From Rhizophagus irregularis (taxonomy: Eukaryota > Glomeromycota > Glomeromycetes > Glomerales > Glomeraceae), in contig NC_089451.1 in assembly GCF_026210795.1 (NCBI RefSeq), positions 2,278,001 through 2,342,000 of the forward strand: a stretch of DNA of 64,000 nucleotides. The letters are read 5' to 3'. Positions 23,268-35,889 of the stretch are shown here, in pieces (position 1 is the stretch's first letter; every line of letters begins with the position of its first letter). The notes beneath the pieces are model-generated. The model searched no databases, was not told where the DNA came from, and worked only from the letters and a program-made list of their open reading frames with translations. Position numbers and translations under genes: made by a program.

Positions 23268-25188
23268 CGTAAAATCTTTTTTAAAGTTAATTGATATTTT
23301 TTTCCGTTTCTACAGAGTTGTAAACAAAAAAAATGTATATTTTTAATTAAAAAAATTCCAAGGAACAAAGACGTTTTCCTTAAAATCTTTTGCGGGCGTG
23401 TGAAAAATATTTAAAAATGGGTAAATAATGATCTACTACTGTTTTCCAAAAACAACTGTGCAATTGTTTAATTGATTCGCATTAGGTTAGGTAAATTAGG
23501 TTGATTAATAAAATTTACATTAATTTAATCCGATATTAATAATATGCGGGATTTTACTGATTATGAGACTTCCTATTCCTATCCAATAACTATTTAATAT
23601 AAGGAATAACTTTAGTCAATATTAATGCTTTTTCAAAGATATTAAAATTTGAAGAAATGTGAATAATATTAGAAATTATTTTGTTTCGATTGAAAAATTT
23701 AATAACTTTTCTCATTATTAAAAGTTAATGCTTTAAAATTGAACTAACATTAGTAGATTACTTTTCCTGTTAGCTCAAGTTATTAAGAAATTTCTTAATT
23801 TGCATAAATGCAAATGTTATGACATTGGTATTCTTTTTCTTGAAGTTACCGAAAGAATGTTGTTGATAGAGTAATTTTAGCCAATATTGAAAAGATTTCC
23901 TTGATCGTAGAAGCGATAAATTACAGTATCGTAACAATCCCAATATAATACTTACAGATAGAATTATTTCAACTTACAATTTATCTTAAATATTTATATG
24001 ACTTCATTTGCAACTTCAATTTGCTATATTAATTAATTATATTAATACAAAAATTTTTTTTCTGAAAGTGAACAATTATTACTTGAGTAACACTGAAAAA
24101 TTGGAATCAATTGGTGTAGCATTAATTGATGAATACAAAAGGATTGAAAATTTCCTTGAGCTTGGGATTGTGAATGAGACGCATAATAGTTTCGATTTTT
24201 GCCTTTGTAGGATCCTTGAGAACCTTGATTCTGAGACTTGAAGGGAATAGGTGAAAACTGTTTAGATTTTGAAAGCTGTTGAGCTCTTTTCTTTTGGTAA
24301 GCTGTAAGCTGTGTCATTGAACAACTTGTTAGTCTCGTTCTCCTCATGGACCAAATTTGCCAGTTGGTCGCCAAACACCCTTTTTGATTATTAGGTTTTT
24401 TTTATAATTTGCAGAGAGATTCTTGAGGGCAAAAAAAAAAAATATTAAAAGAATGAACATACAAATTAATTTTAAATTTTCTCTTACAATATCAGTAGAT
24501 GAAGTCATTGGTCTCAGTAAGGCATACATCACTACGTTTTTGTGTACGTGACATAATTGCAATTATAAAAGACATTAGCATAGTTGACAAAAATGGTAGT
24601 CTATTGATTTATTCTCAATTTCAAATTCAACAAATAATCTATATTTTTAATGATCCATTTATCCTTATCACAAATGAATAAGATGTAATGGGATATATAT
24701 TATTAAAAATACAAATTAAATAATTTAATCATTCTCCATATTAGACTTTTAAAAGTTTTCAGATTTTCTAATTTTTTATATCTATTTTTACTAAATGAAT
24801 TTTAAAAAATTGGTTTCATTATTTTGTCAATCAATAATCTTCTCAAGATTATCAAAAATTGATGATTACATTTCCAAAGATTTATGAGCACTACTATTAA
24901 TTAAACCTGTTCCAATTTAACCCATACTCTTTGAAATAACAAATCAAAAAAGATATTTAGTTTTTATTGATTGATTAATTGATTGATTTTAAGAGATTAA
25001 TAATTGATATATTATAGAGTTAGAGTATTCAATATTGAAGTGGGTGTTGAATGATTGGCTGTCATTGTGCCACGCAAATGATCTACACCCCAGCCAATTG
25101 TTGGAGACTATCTCAAAACGTGTATTTTCCAAATCTACATATAAAGTAAATGTACTTTATAAATGATTTTTTATTCCTTTTTGAATAA
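23268..25188. other. Intergenic, with dispersed repeat copy 2
   Basis: No gene is firmly supported. A dispersed repeat lies at 23541-23605. On the minus strand at about 24560-24040 several short frames include a Gln/Ser-rich stretch (near 24300-24130), but each frame breaks quickly and no family is recognisable. This could be a gene remnant. Confidence 0.45.
23541..23605 (+). repeat. Dispersed repeat, copy 2 (short form)
   Basis: Shares AATATGCGGGATTT, CTGA..ATGAGAC and CCAATAACTATTTA with 14992-15165 but lacks most of the interior. Confidence 0.5.
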
Positions 25189-26646
25189 ACTAAAATAAAC
25201 AATCAATATTTAATTTTTCCATTTTATTTTATTTTAGTTTGTCTTAATCTTATTTTCAATGAATTACGAACAAATCTTAAATCAATATATTCATGTCTTT
25301 TCGTTAATAAAGCGTGGTGCCATTTAATAGTTCCTATCTTATGGGAAAGATATACATATTTTATTAATGATGAGAAATCTAAAAAAATTATTTTTAATAT
25401 AATACTTTCCTGTCTACCAACCTCTTCAAAACAGCTTTTATTTGATAATGATATTACATTATTCAAAACAACCCTTTCAAAATCCCCAACGTTTAATTAT
25501 ATCAGTCTTTTTAATTTTCCAAAAGTTGAAATTATAAATGGTATTATAAATATGGTATTTGGAAAAAAAAATTTAGGTAATTACTTAAGTAAAAGAAATC
25601 TGTTAGAACGAGAAATTTGTAAGTCATTTATTAGTGAATGTAAAAGTATTGAAGAATTGGATTGGCGAATTAATCAACCTTTAACGTCGTTTCCGGGAGC
25701 TCTAACACGTTTCTCTCAACTCTTTAATCTAACTGTAGATTTACATTTTGTAAGTTCCAATAGTCTTCATGAGATGGCACAGATTTGCAGAGATTTAAAT
25801 AAATTAAATGTTGATAATTATTTTCAAGATGTTCCCGGATTAATTTCATTAATTGATGCACAAAGAAATTTAAAATTTGTATTATTTAAATTTAGTTTTA
25901 ATATTAAGAAAGAAATATATGAGGGATTAAGCAATGCATTAGCAAAAAAAGATACAATTAATAGTCTTATTTTACGTGGTTCGGTTGGTGTTATTTCACA
26001 TTCATTTTTAACATCACTTAACAATCTAAAATATTTAACAATTCATTATGAGTGTGAAAATTGTGAAGCGATTAAAGAATTACAAAAATGGTTAGGAAAT
26101 TCAAAATTTCCAGATCTTCAGTCTCTTGATATTGGTAATGATTTATTATGCTTTAAGGAATTGGCAATGTCAATTGAAAAAACCAAAGGAAATATTTTTG
26201 ATATCACTGCTTATACTTCTAATAAATCAGCTGAGAATACAGGAAAGTTACTTAAAGCAATTTCTATTCATTGTCCAAAAATAGATTACTTAAACTACAA
26301 ATCTTGGACATCATTATTAATGAATTGTAGAAATTTAGTATGTTTATTTCTTCATAGTTTGAATAAAAATGATGATATAGGAGATGAATTATTAAATATT
26401 TTAACTAAATTTTCTCCAGAATCTTTAACTGAAATAAAAGTTAGTGGATATTGGAAATATTCTATTGATACTTTTGAAAATTTTTTTAAAAGTTATAAGG
26501 GACGAGAATCACTTCATTTTGATATCATTGATGATTATGATGGAGAACATATTACAATAGGACATATAAATATTGTTTACAAATACTATATTGAAGGAAT
26601 AATATTATGTTCAAATCTTTTGAATTATGTCCGGTTAAAAGCATGA
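25189..26646 (+). CDS. F-box/LRR-like protein, start not found
   Basis: The frame is open from 25189 to the TGA at 26646. Its N-terminal part reads LNLIFNELRTNLKSIYSCLFVNKAWCHLIVPILWERY, matching the F-box pattern (leucine/isoleucine core, CLxVNxxW, PxLW). An F-box binds Skp1 and brings substrates to an SCF ubiquitin ligase. The rest carries irregular leucine-rich repeats such as SLNNLKYLTIHYE and FPDLQSLDIG, which would recognise the substrate. The first ATG in this frame is at 25552, after the F-box, so it cannot be the native start. An upstream exon spliced into ATTTTAG at 25231-25237 is possible, but I found no convincing one; loss of the start codon is the alternative. Large F-box families are typical of Rhizophagus-type genomes. 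Confidence 0.7.
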   Translation, partial: TKINNQYLIFPFYFILVCLNLIFNELRTNLKSIYSCLFVNKAWCHLIVPILWERYTYFINDEKSKKIIFNIILSCLPTSSKQLLFDNDITLFKTTLSKSPTFNYISLFNFPKVEIINGIINMVFGKKNLGNYLSKRNLLEREICKSFISECKSIEELDWRINQPLTSFPGALTRFSQLFNLTVDLHFVSSNSLHEMAQICRDLNKLNVDNYFQDVPGLISLIDAQRNLKFVLFKFSFNIKKEIYEGLSNALAKKDTINSLILRGSVGVISHSFLTSLNNLKYLTIHYECENCEAIKELQKWLGNSKFPDLQSLDIGNDLLCFKELAMSIEKTKGNIFDITAYTSNKSAENTGKLLKAISIHCPKIDYLNYKSWTSLLMNCRNLVCLFLHSLNKNDDIGDELLNILTKFSPESLTEIKVSGYWKYSIDTFENFFKSYKGRESLHFDIIDDYDGEHITIGHINIVYKYYIEGIILCSNLLNYVRLKA

Positions 26647-26950
26647 ATTTTAATTTTAATAAAAACTCGTAAAAAAAAAAAATTGCAATATAGCAATAAA
26701 GATTCTATATTAATACAGTTATAATGATTTCATATTAGCTAATAGACATGATGGAAGATGACTAATTTATTCAATGTATGTAACATTAAATTGTTAAACT
26801 ATAGTATACAAAACAATCCAAAAGGAGTATCATAATGACTAAGAATTATTTCATGTCATTTTACTATACAAATATCTTCTTTTTCTTATTTTTTTTATAT
26901 TTTATTTTTCTTTTATATTTTATTCTTCTTTTGCATATGCATTTTTAAAA

Positions 26951-29103
26951 ATGGTTGCTAAACCTCGAATTCTTGCTCGTGATAATGCTAAGACAATATT
27001 AACCATCTTGAAAAAAATCATTGAAAATGATGAGGACAGTACTTCTATTATAGATTATCCTGTACTTATTGGCTCTTGCGCTGCAAAATGGCATATTCCT
27101 TCTTTTCGTGATATAAATGATTGGGATTTAATAGCAACAATTTCACAATCAATTTCAATTATTAATGAAATTAAAACTAGTAAAACTTTTAAATATATAA
27201 AATTGGTTTATTATCCAGGAGGTGGACTAAAAATCATTGGAGAATTTATTGATAGATATATATCTAAAGATGAAAGTTCTATCATTTTTGATATTGAACT
27301 TGTTTCTGATAAATTTAATTTAAAAAAAATGAAATCAAATGAGGTTTTAGATTATGATGAGATTGGAAATAATGATGATGGTTATTTTGAAATTGATAAA
27401 ATTGATTTTGAAAGGATTGATTATACTCAACCAAAAGCAAGTGGGTTAATGATTTTAGAACTGTGTTGTAACGTTGAAGATAAAATATTGTTCCCATTAC
27501 CATCAAACTTTTTATGTATTGTTGCTCCATTAAAAATCCTTGAAGCCTTAAAAACGTCTCATATATGTTGGCCAACTGATTTTCATAAAAATATTGCAGA
27601 TTTGCATTTATTAAGAGACATATTGAATTATAAAGATATGTCAATAATAAGACCATTATGTAATCCACAACGTGATGAACTAATTGAATTTTTGTTGAAG
27701 ACTCGTATTAAGGAAACTGAAAATATACGAGGAATACCGGGTGCACATATTAATTTGAATATGACTAATGAAGAATTTTTGGATAATAATGATAATCTTT
27801 TTGTACAAAGACGTATTCTTCGTTAAATATGGTGATCACCCAATTTATGAAAGTTTAAAAGAAGATAAGGTATGATTTAAAATTTATTAAATATTTTTGT
27901 ACATAAAATTTGATAGTTAATATTTAATTCAACAAATATACTAGTCTAAAGCATGGATGAAGAAATCTCTCTTTGAAAAGATTGACTATCAAACAAAACT
28001 TAATTGTGTAAAAGAAGAAGCAATGGCTATTGCACTTGAAAGATATCTTATTCCAATGACTTCTAATAATCAAGAAACTTCTTACAATATGGCGCTTGTT
28101 AAAATTTGTACTACATTAACTAAAGGCTGGTTTCGTCAATTTGCAGTTGATAATTATCCTCAACTTTTAAAACTTGATAAAGATTTGTTATCAATTGCAA
28201 ATGATATAATTAGTAAATATCCTTTAAAGCAAAAAAAGAAACTTGCATTAGTACCTGATCCAGAGACTCAAGCTATTTTTAATGGTATTTTTCCTTATAC
28301 TAAAGATATTTCATCTTTTGATGAAATAGAAGTTAATAATAAAATATGTAATGTTGAAAGATCTGGGATTAAAATCACTTCTCCAGTAAATGACAATGTA
28401 TCAATTACAGCTATAATTACAACTATGTGCAAATTTGGCACAGAATGTACTAAATCTACTGACTGGACAGCATCCGTTGTAATCTTACCTAGTGAAGACT
28501 TAGAAGCTAAAAGGTAATGTTATAAATTAATATATTAGCATCTATAATGCATTTTATTATTTATTAACACCATATTTATATAACTTTATATTATAATCTT
28601 TAACATTATTAATTTCAAGTGATAAAGATAAAAGTGAACATTACAATAAAATTACGAATTATTCACATAGGTTTAATGATCCATTAGATCTTCACCCTTA
28701 TTATTGTGATGGTTATGGACATAAATACAAATTTTCATTATTAACTTCCATGCATGTGTTTGTGCTTGGTATTCATTCAGAAATTAGTATTGATGGGAGT
28801 TGGGGAAGTGAAGAAAGTTGGGAAGGAGAAGAGAAATATAAGATAGATGTTAGAGTTAAACCAGCTGATTATTGTGCTAATAAACTTGGAATTCCTGATT
28901 TTACTGGTGAATTATTATTTAAGTATGTGTTAAATTATTTAAATCCAACTTTACAAAATAATGGAGATATACAACTTAAAGAACGGATTGATGAATTGAA
29001 AGTTAAAGGGGACATTCCAACTGATGATTCACAACAACATCTTTGGTACTATGCTTGGAATTATATTTTCAATACTGGAAAGCCTACCATTAATGATGTA
29101 TAA
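26951..29103 (+). CDS. Nucleotidyltransferase-like protein (3 exons, one frame break)
   Basis: Exon 1 is 26951-27869, exon 2 27945-28513, exon 3 28620-29103; introns are 27870-27944 and 28514-28619, both GT...AG. Residues 39-64 contain VLIGSCAAKW and NDWDLIAT, matching the GS...D-x-D pattern of nucleotidyltransferase-fold proteins, and a His-rich helix follows near residue 215 (FHKNIADLHLLR). Whether it transfers nucleotides is unknown. Exon 1 reads cleanly to about 27800, then its frame hits TAA at 27824-27826. In the next frame it reads VKYGDHPIYESLKEDK and joins intron 1 in phase with SKAW...SLFEKIDYQ. A one-base loss near 27800-27815, or an assembly error, is the likely cause. Exon 3 ends HLWYYAWNYIFNTGKPTINDV. 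The two later exons show no damage. Confidence 0.7.
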
Positions 29104-30312
29104 TTTGATTTTAAAAATTCATTTTGTATTGATTTTATCTTGAGGTCCTGTTTTATATATTATAAATTTAGAAAAAAAAGATTTAATCACATTTGTACTG
29201 AAATTTATTTATTATTTTTTTTTTTTATAAAATTAAAATTTTTATACTTTCTTTCAATTGCAATAAATTATTATCTATTATTTCAAATACAAAAATAGTT
29301 TGATGCCTTCAACCAATGAAATTATGTTTTTATACATAGCTTTTATTTGTAAATGATTATTTATCATTGCAGTCTACATAATCGAATGAGTCAATCATTG
29401 AGAGTATTAGTTTAACGTACGGTTCCAATGGTCGAATATTGATCAACCTGATGTTGGCCGAAATTATTGTAGTGCAGGTACACATTACATGTGACCAATT
29501 AAATCGTTTTTATTATCGTTATTCGTATAAGTTAATATCACGATGGATACAATGTAAATTTTAAAATATTAACATATCAATTTTTTTTTTGATAGAGATC
29601 AACAAATTTCTTTAATGAATTAAAGAACTAAAACAAACTTTAAAATTGAATCATATCTCATATCGAGATACAATTAACACACAATGTCATTATATCATGA
29701 ATTTAAGATATTCGAATAATTCTACTTGCGAGATGATTTAATTTATTGACTTTTATGGTTATTTGTTATATTTGTTGATATAAACTTAACTATTCATAAA
29801 ATTGATTTGATAAGATTTAAAAATTACACTTTATGGGTTACTAATTAATAATTAATCCTGTACACTTCATACAAAATTAATACTGTATTAATGAAATAAC
29901 TCTTAAGCATTACATAATTATAATTAATTATAATATAAGAAAAAAAAAATTGTTGCTTAACTGATATTTTTATCGTAAGAGAGATAACGATAAAGATTTA
30001 TAATGTAATAAAATTTGTCCAAAAAAAGTAATTTTATAAAGGTCAGTGTACGTCCATAATTTCTCTTAACTTTCCGGAGTTAGTTTCGTTTCTTTGTTTT
30101 AATTATAATGGTTAATGTCGGCGATCATATCACATATGTTAATGGTTCAATAACGTCATAATGATTTACATAAATATTGTAGGTCGTCATTGTTTACACA
30201 ATGAAAAGCATTATCAAAAAACATATTGATTATTAAAAAAAACAATTTTAATAATTATAGATAATAATCATAGATAATAAAAATAGGAAAAATGAATATA
30301 ACTAAATAGTTT
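29104..30312. other. Intergenic, AT-rich
   Basis: Between two convergent genes. No gene, RNA or clear repeat is supported. Confidence 0.5.
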
Positions 30313-30373
30313 CTAATAGTAATTATATCCAAGATTATCATTGAAAAATTTGGTACAAATTTCAATAACTTCG

Positions 30374-31190
30374 TTAAACTTTTTCAAAAATTAATGAATC
30401 GTTCCAATTTCCACGAGAAGCAGCAAATCCATGATCCATATCACTAAATCGTTTTTGAAAATTCTTTTCGGCGAATGGTTTATCTTTCATAACATCAATA
30501 AAAGGTTGCTAACCAATAAATATATAACTTATTTAGAAATTTGTTAATATAACAAAAAAAAATGTAATTCAATTTTAACTTACAGGGTCTTGATCTTCAC
30601 GCGAAGGTAAAAATGCAACAGGGCATTGAGATTTTTCAAAGTTTTCCGCTTGAAGAGGGTCATAATGAATTAATACACAAGCATCATAATCTTTAATTGC
30701 GCAAAGCTTTGAACCAAGAACTCCGCCCGTACAAAAGCCTACAAATCCAAAATTTTCAGCACCATATTCTGAACTGAGATGTTTAATAACATTCAATGTA
30801 TCATTCATGACAAGTTTCGCCGGAAAATTTTCTAAAACAAATTTGACTAAAGCCTGAAGTCTATATAAAAAGCCAAAATTAAACTTTTTTAACCGAAATT
30901 TTTTTTTTTTTTAAATAATATTACCCTTGAGACTGAACTTGAGCCGTTTTTCCACGAAAATAATCTGGAAGTGCAACAATGTAACCAGCTTTTGCTAAAA
31001 GGTCACAAAATTGTTTTGTATTTGGATGACAACCGAAAACATCGTGACAAACAAGAATTGCTTTTTTAAAAGGCTTCGATTCACCTTTTGGTTTTGAAAC
31101 ATAAACGTCAAGATCGTTAAATTTTTCAATAGTCCCGATAGGTACATAATCACTTTTAGCTGGAGAAATTGTGTAACAAGAGTATGACAT
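30374..31190 (-). CDS. Dienelactone hydrolase family protein, copy 1 (C-terminal frameshift)
   Basis: Exons (minus): 30925-31190, 30584-30860, 30374-30508, joined in phase to 678 nt (225 aa). The family is alpha/beta hydrolases that open dienelactone or related ester bonds using a Cys-Asp-His triad. The nucleophile elbow GFCTGG, the acid loop LPSREDQDP and DMDHGF, which carries the His, are all visible. Compared with copy 2, the reading frame is lost after FEKV: an extra T in a GTTT run gives TAA at 30374-30376. In the next frame the sequence continues with FNEVIEICTKFFNDNLG to a stop at about 30313, matching copy 2. About 17-20 C-terminal residues are therefore lost or replaced. The catalytic triad is upstream of the break, so activity may survive. 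An assembly error in the T run is the alternative. Confidence 0.85.
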
Positions 31191-31820
31191 TATTGGAAGA
31201 TTAAAATAATTAACAACGAATATATGAATTTAAAATTTTGAGAAATTGAGAGAGAGGTTAATATATATAAAAATAAAGTCGTGTGTAACAAAATCTTCAA
31301 CAGCCCGAGTCAATCTAATTAAGGTAAATCAATCTCAAGTTATTTATGTAATTCCAAATTTTTTTTTAAATAAATAATGAAAATTTATTATGACAAAAAC
31401 ATCTTTATATAATCTGATGATTTAAAATTTTAAAATATTGCAGGTTTAAGTAAAAATTTTATAAATATGAATTATAATTAATTCCGATTCACCGGGATTC
31501 AGTCTACTTAAGAAACCTCCACCCTCTAAAAAAAAATTCAAGATCGAGGTCGAACTTACCAATTTCGTTCGTCCAAGACTTCAAAAACCTAAAAACCTAA
31601 AAAAAAAGCTTATTAACTGTACTCCAGTTATATTTTTTTTTTTTGCGTCATAATCGATTTATTTACAGTATACACATCGTGTTCGTAATGGTTGTAATAA
31701 AGGCTATAATAGTTTTATTGTTTTTATTGCTAAAAAGTAAATTTTACATAAGGAAAGTTGGAAGGTATAAAAATAGCATATTCAAATATAAAAACATAAT
31801 CGGATACTGGAAATAGTAAT

Positions 31821-32731
31821 TTAATTACAGCCAACATTATCACGGAAAAATTTGCCAGTGATTTCAATAACTTCGTTAACCCTTTGTGAAATTAATGGAT
31901 CGCTCCAATCTCCACGAGAAGCAGCAAATCCATGAACCATATCAACAAATCGTTTTTGAAAATTCTTATTAGCGAATGGTTTATCTTTCATAGCATCAAC
32001 AAAAGGTTGCTAACCAATAAATATATAAATTATTAGAAATATGAAAATGTGATAAAAAATATATATATATATATATATATAAATTTAAGATTAACTCACA
32101 GAATCTTGATCTTCAGACGAAGGTAAGAACGCAATAGGACATTGGGATTTTTTAAAATCATCCACTTGAAGAGGGCCATAATGAACTAATACACAAGCAT
32201 TGAATTCTTTAATTGCGCAAAGTTTTGAACCCATAATTCCGCCCCAACAAAATCCCGTATAACCAAAATCTTTAGAACCAAATTCCGATTTGAGATGATT
32301 AGTAACGCTTAAAGTATCTTTTATGATTACTTCTGGTGGAAAAGTTTTTAAAACAAAATCGATTAAAGCCTGAACTCTGTAAGAAACAAAAATTAAATTT
32401 TTAACTGAAATAATTTTTTTTTTTCAAAAAAAAAGGAAAAGAAATTTATATGATTTTTAAATTACCCTTGAGACACAATTGGAGCCGTTTTTCCACGAAA
32501 ATAATCTGGAAGTACAACAAGATATCCAGCCTTCGTTAAAAGGTCGCAAAATTGTTTTACATTTGGATGAAATCCAAAAATATCGTAACCAACGACAACT
32601 GCTTTTTTAAAAGGTTTCGATCCATTTGTTGGTTTTGAAACATAAACATCAAGATCGTTAAATTTTTCAATAGTTCCAAGAGGTACATAATTACTTTTAA
32701 CTGGAGGAACTTTGTGACAAGAGGTTGACAT
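31821..32731 (-). CDS. Dienelactone hydrolase family protein, copy 2 (243 aa, intact)
   Basis: Exons (minus): 32466-32731, 32100-32376, 31821-32009, joined to 732 nt. It has the usual family length of about 240 residues. The elbow GFCWGG carries the nucleophile Cys, LPSSEDQDS the acidic loop and DMVHGF the His. Exon 1 and exon 2 lengths (266 and 277 nt) and both intron phases equal those of copy 1, so the pair arose by tandem duplication of an intron-containing gene. There is no signal peptide, so a cytosolic enzyme is likely. The true substrate is unknown; fungal members often act on lactones or carboxylic esters other than dienelactone. An AT dinucleotide run (32059-32081) lies in intron 2. 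The gene lies about 630 bases upstream of copy 1 on the same strand. Confidence 0.9.
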
Positions 32732-34502
32732 GATTAGAAGATTAAGTTATTGTCTTTAATAACAATAAGTGAGAAAATTGTGTTCGAGACTGTTAAATAA
32801 AAAAAATAAATCTTGTGTAACAGAACTTTCTTTTACCTTAATTAGGGCTGAAACTCAATTATTACATTTGTGTAACATCCAAGTTCGAAAATTTTTTTTA
32901 AACTGTAAATCATTTAGTCAATCGTTATAATAATTTTCATTAAACAATAAAGTGAAACGGGGAGAATAAAAATCAAGAAAAAATTTTCTGCATAAAACAA
33001 TTACTGTGGAATTTAATTAAGTTTAATTAAGATTTCATTATAAAATGAATTTATATTATAAAATGAATTGGTATTATAAAATGAATTGGATCAAGAAATA
33101 ATTAATTAATCATGTGGTACTTTTTCAATATTACACATTTAGTAATTAACGTCCGTTGTTATCCGTATAATAAATGCGATTTACTTTTATAAAGCTTCAA
33201 ATAATTTAATTTCTTTCGCAATTAGTGAGCGTTCATTGATTGGAGCCTTCAACATCATAGTGCGGATCAAATTACATTGATCAAATAATTAAGCACATGA
33301 TTGATTACAGATCAGATGTGATCTTTAATTGACAAAATCATATATTAAATTCACTATTCATAATCAATCGCAGTACCAAGAAATCAGCTTTGAATTAAAA
33401 ATTAATGACGATCAAAGATGCACCAGTCGAAAAAAGTTTATTTTTTTTGAGTTTAATACTAACGGACTAATCCATATATGTATGGAATAAATCATACCAT
33501 ACATACTGTACATACCATACATACATACCTATCATACGTACAATACATAAAATCAACGCCATGTAAATATTTATAAAATATTTATGAGTCATCGTTAGTC
33601 ATAATGAGTTAGTCATTATGAGTCATAACAAATAACCTGAAATAGATGGAATTCATCGCATCGTAAAAGCATAGTGCTAGAGAACACATTACGTAAAGTT
33701 ATTTGTGAATTAATCTGTTTTGTGAGTTAAAAATCAATGAAATTTAGCCAATCAATTTTGGGTAAGCAATTCCAGATGAAAAAGTAAATTCACTCTAAAA
33801 ATAATGGCAACAAATGCAAAAAAATTACTTTTTTCTAAAACTTCACTTTTTTCTAATACATATATATATATGTATATATTAATTAAAATATTTCTTAAAA
33901 AGGAACGCTTTGTTCTTTACTTTTTAATAAAAAAAACAACTATTTTAAAAGCTTTTCATTATAGATGAATATATGTTTAAAGAATAAAAAATTTTTGCTA
34001 ATCCTTTACCTTTAAATTAACCATATTTTTCTTGATTAGTCCGAACAAACTAGTGTTCGTCTGTCCGTCCGGCACGTGACGACGTGACGTCGTGACGATG
34101 TACAATGGCTTAAACGGTTTAGTTAAATCATATTGGTATAATAAAAAATTTCTTAATAAATTTTAATAATAAATTTTAATAAAAAAACAATAAAAAATTG
34201 AATTTTTTCAGAATAAAGTAAAAATCGAATTTTTTTAAAAAAAACCTAAATTTATTTAGAATAAATAAAATTTTTTTTTGAAAGTTATACCTTCAGAATG
34301 GGAGACAATCGTTCTTATAAATATCCTTGATTTCACTGATTTAAAGAAATCTCTTAATAATCATTCTTAAAATATATATATTATGGCCTCGAGTTCCTAT
34401 AATACAGAGGGTAAGGTTATAGGAACTTAACAGCTTCCCAATTTAATAGAATTTGCTGTATTTCAGATTCAGAGGTTTATTATCCTTATCGCATCACGCG
34501 TT
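32732..34502. other. Intergenic, AT-rich with small repeats
   Basis: No gene is supported. A short tandem of TATAAAATGAATT lies near 33040-33090, an ATACATAC-type microsatellite at 33470-33550, and a GC-richer patch with CGTGACGACGTGACGTCGTGACG-like overlapping CGTGACG words at 34074-34100. A TA run is at 33857-33880. Confidence 0.5.
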
Positions 34503-35395
34503 CCATGTCTCATCAACTTGCTTCCCAACCTAGTCAATCTGATTCACAATCTTCCTAGTCTAGTCAACTTACTTTCCCCACTGTTAACTCATTATTACCT
34601 TCATAAGAGAAAAGACTTATCCTTTACAGAAATTGAATTAGTGAGAGAAAATTGCTCATATTCCAAAAAGCCCAAGAAAGCGAAGAAGTGCAAGAAGAGG
34701 AAGAAGAATACACAAGATCAAGCGAGATAATTATAAAAGAAAATGTGTCTCTTAAACAATACCTCCGTTATTTTGAAAATAATGTGATTTTCAGTTCGCA
34801 TGTATCTATATAATGGAAATATTAAAATATATAAAGTACCTTCCTATGCTCATTCAGCAACAATAGGATGTGTCATAGGATTGATAAATAGATGGAATGA
34901 TCAGGATTTAGAATATGGTACTGATGCAACCATGATTCTGGGACAAAATACTGCAAGAGAACCTGATAGTCGGGTTTGACAAAGCCGTTCTGATTCACCA
35001 GCAGCTGGATTGGATCAAGGTGCAGATGACAATGCTAATGAATATCTATTTATCAATGATTATTAAAATTGGTTTTTTATCAAACAACCACTCTCTACTT
35101 TGATCCACAAACCACAATTCGAAGCTGTAGCTGTGAATCAGTTTGTAGGAAAGCTCTTGTGGTACAAGGACAAATTGCTGGTGATGCTACTATTACTGGC
35201 GCTACCTTTTACCTAATCATACTGTATGAGATGATTTGTTAGATGCCCCTCAGACTTACCTTCTAATGCACCAAGTGCTGTTAATGGAAATACAATTGTA
35301 AGCTTGTGGAATTCATATCAGGCATCATTTTATGTATCACTGCGGTTAATAATACAGTGAAAATCGTATCCCTTTTTGTACTTTCATTAATTTTT
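34503..35395 (+). pseudogene. Uma2-like (PD-(D/E)XK fold) pseudogene
   Basis: A decayed copy of the Uma2-like endonuclease-fold proteins common in Glomeromycotina. It begins ATGTCTCATCAACTTGCT at 34506 and soon meets stops. From about 34800 it reads MYLYNGNIKIYKVPSYAHS, then GLINRWNDQDL, then ILGQNTAREPDSRV followed by TGA at 34977-34979. REPD is the expected position of the first active-site acid. Further on, MIIKIGFLSNNHSLL occupies the place where the family has an I-E-I-G-type strand with the catalytic Glu; here it is Lys and the frame has shifted. Several stops follow. The intact relative in this window is at 50477-51672. Confidence 0.65.
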
Positions 35396-35690
35396 TAAAA
35401 AGAATTTAGTTAGTTTAAATTATATGTAAATATGATAAGTAATAATAGGATTAAATAAATAACTTACTCTCTATATTATTTAAATAATTTTTTCAATAAA
35501 GAATTTAGTTAGTTAATAACAATAAGTAATAATGGAATTAAATAAATAACTTACGAACTATATTATTTGAATAATTTTTTAAATAAAGAATTTAGTTAGT
35601 TTAAATTATATGTAAATATTATAACAATAAGTAATAATAGAATCAAATAAATAACTTACTCACTATTTATTAAATAATAGAAATATAGAC
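35396..35690 (+). repeat. Degenerate tandem repeat, about 3 units of 90-110 bp
   Basis: Units carry AAAGAATTTAGTTAGTT, AAGTAATAATAG and AAATAAATAACTTAC in the same order three times (near 35400, 35500 and 35586), with small indels. It is very AT-rich and has no coding capacity. Confidence 0.7.
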
Positions 35691-35889
35691 ATCATATTTC
35701 TTACACCCTGGATCATTATTAATTTTTAATTAGTTAGATATAAATATAATAGAAAGGTATTTACTATAAATCGAATATATTACTTACAATCTATTTATTT
35801 AAATTAATTAATTATATTAAAATATTAATAAATAAATATAATATTAAATATAATGATATCCTTAAGTATTATAACTTACTAGCTGTAAT

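Noticed and set aside
24042-24562. Gln/Ser-rich minus-strand frame as a gene
   Set aside because: Three short frames overlap here, none with a domain or clear splice partners; kept only as a possible remnant.
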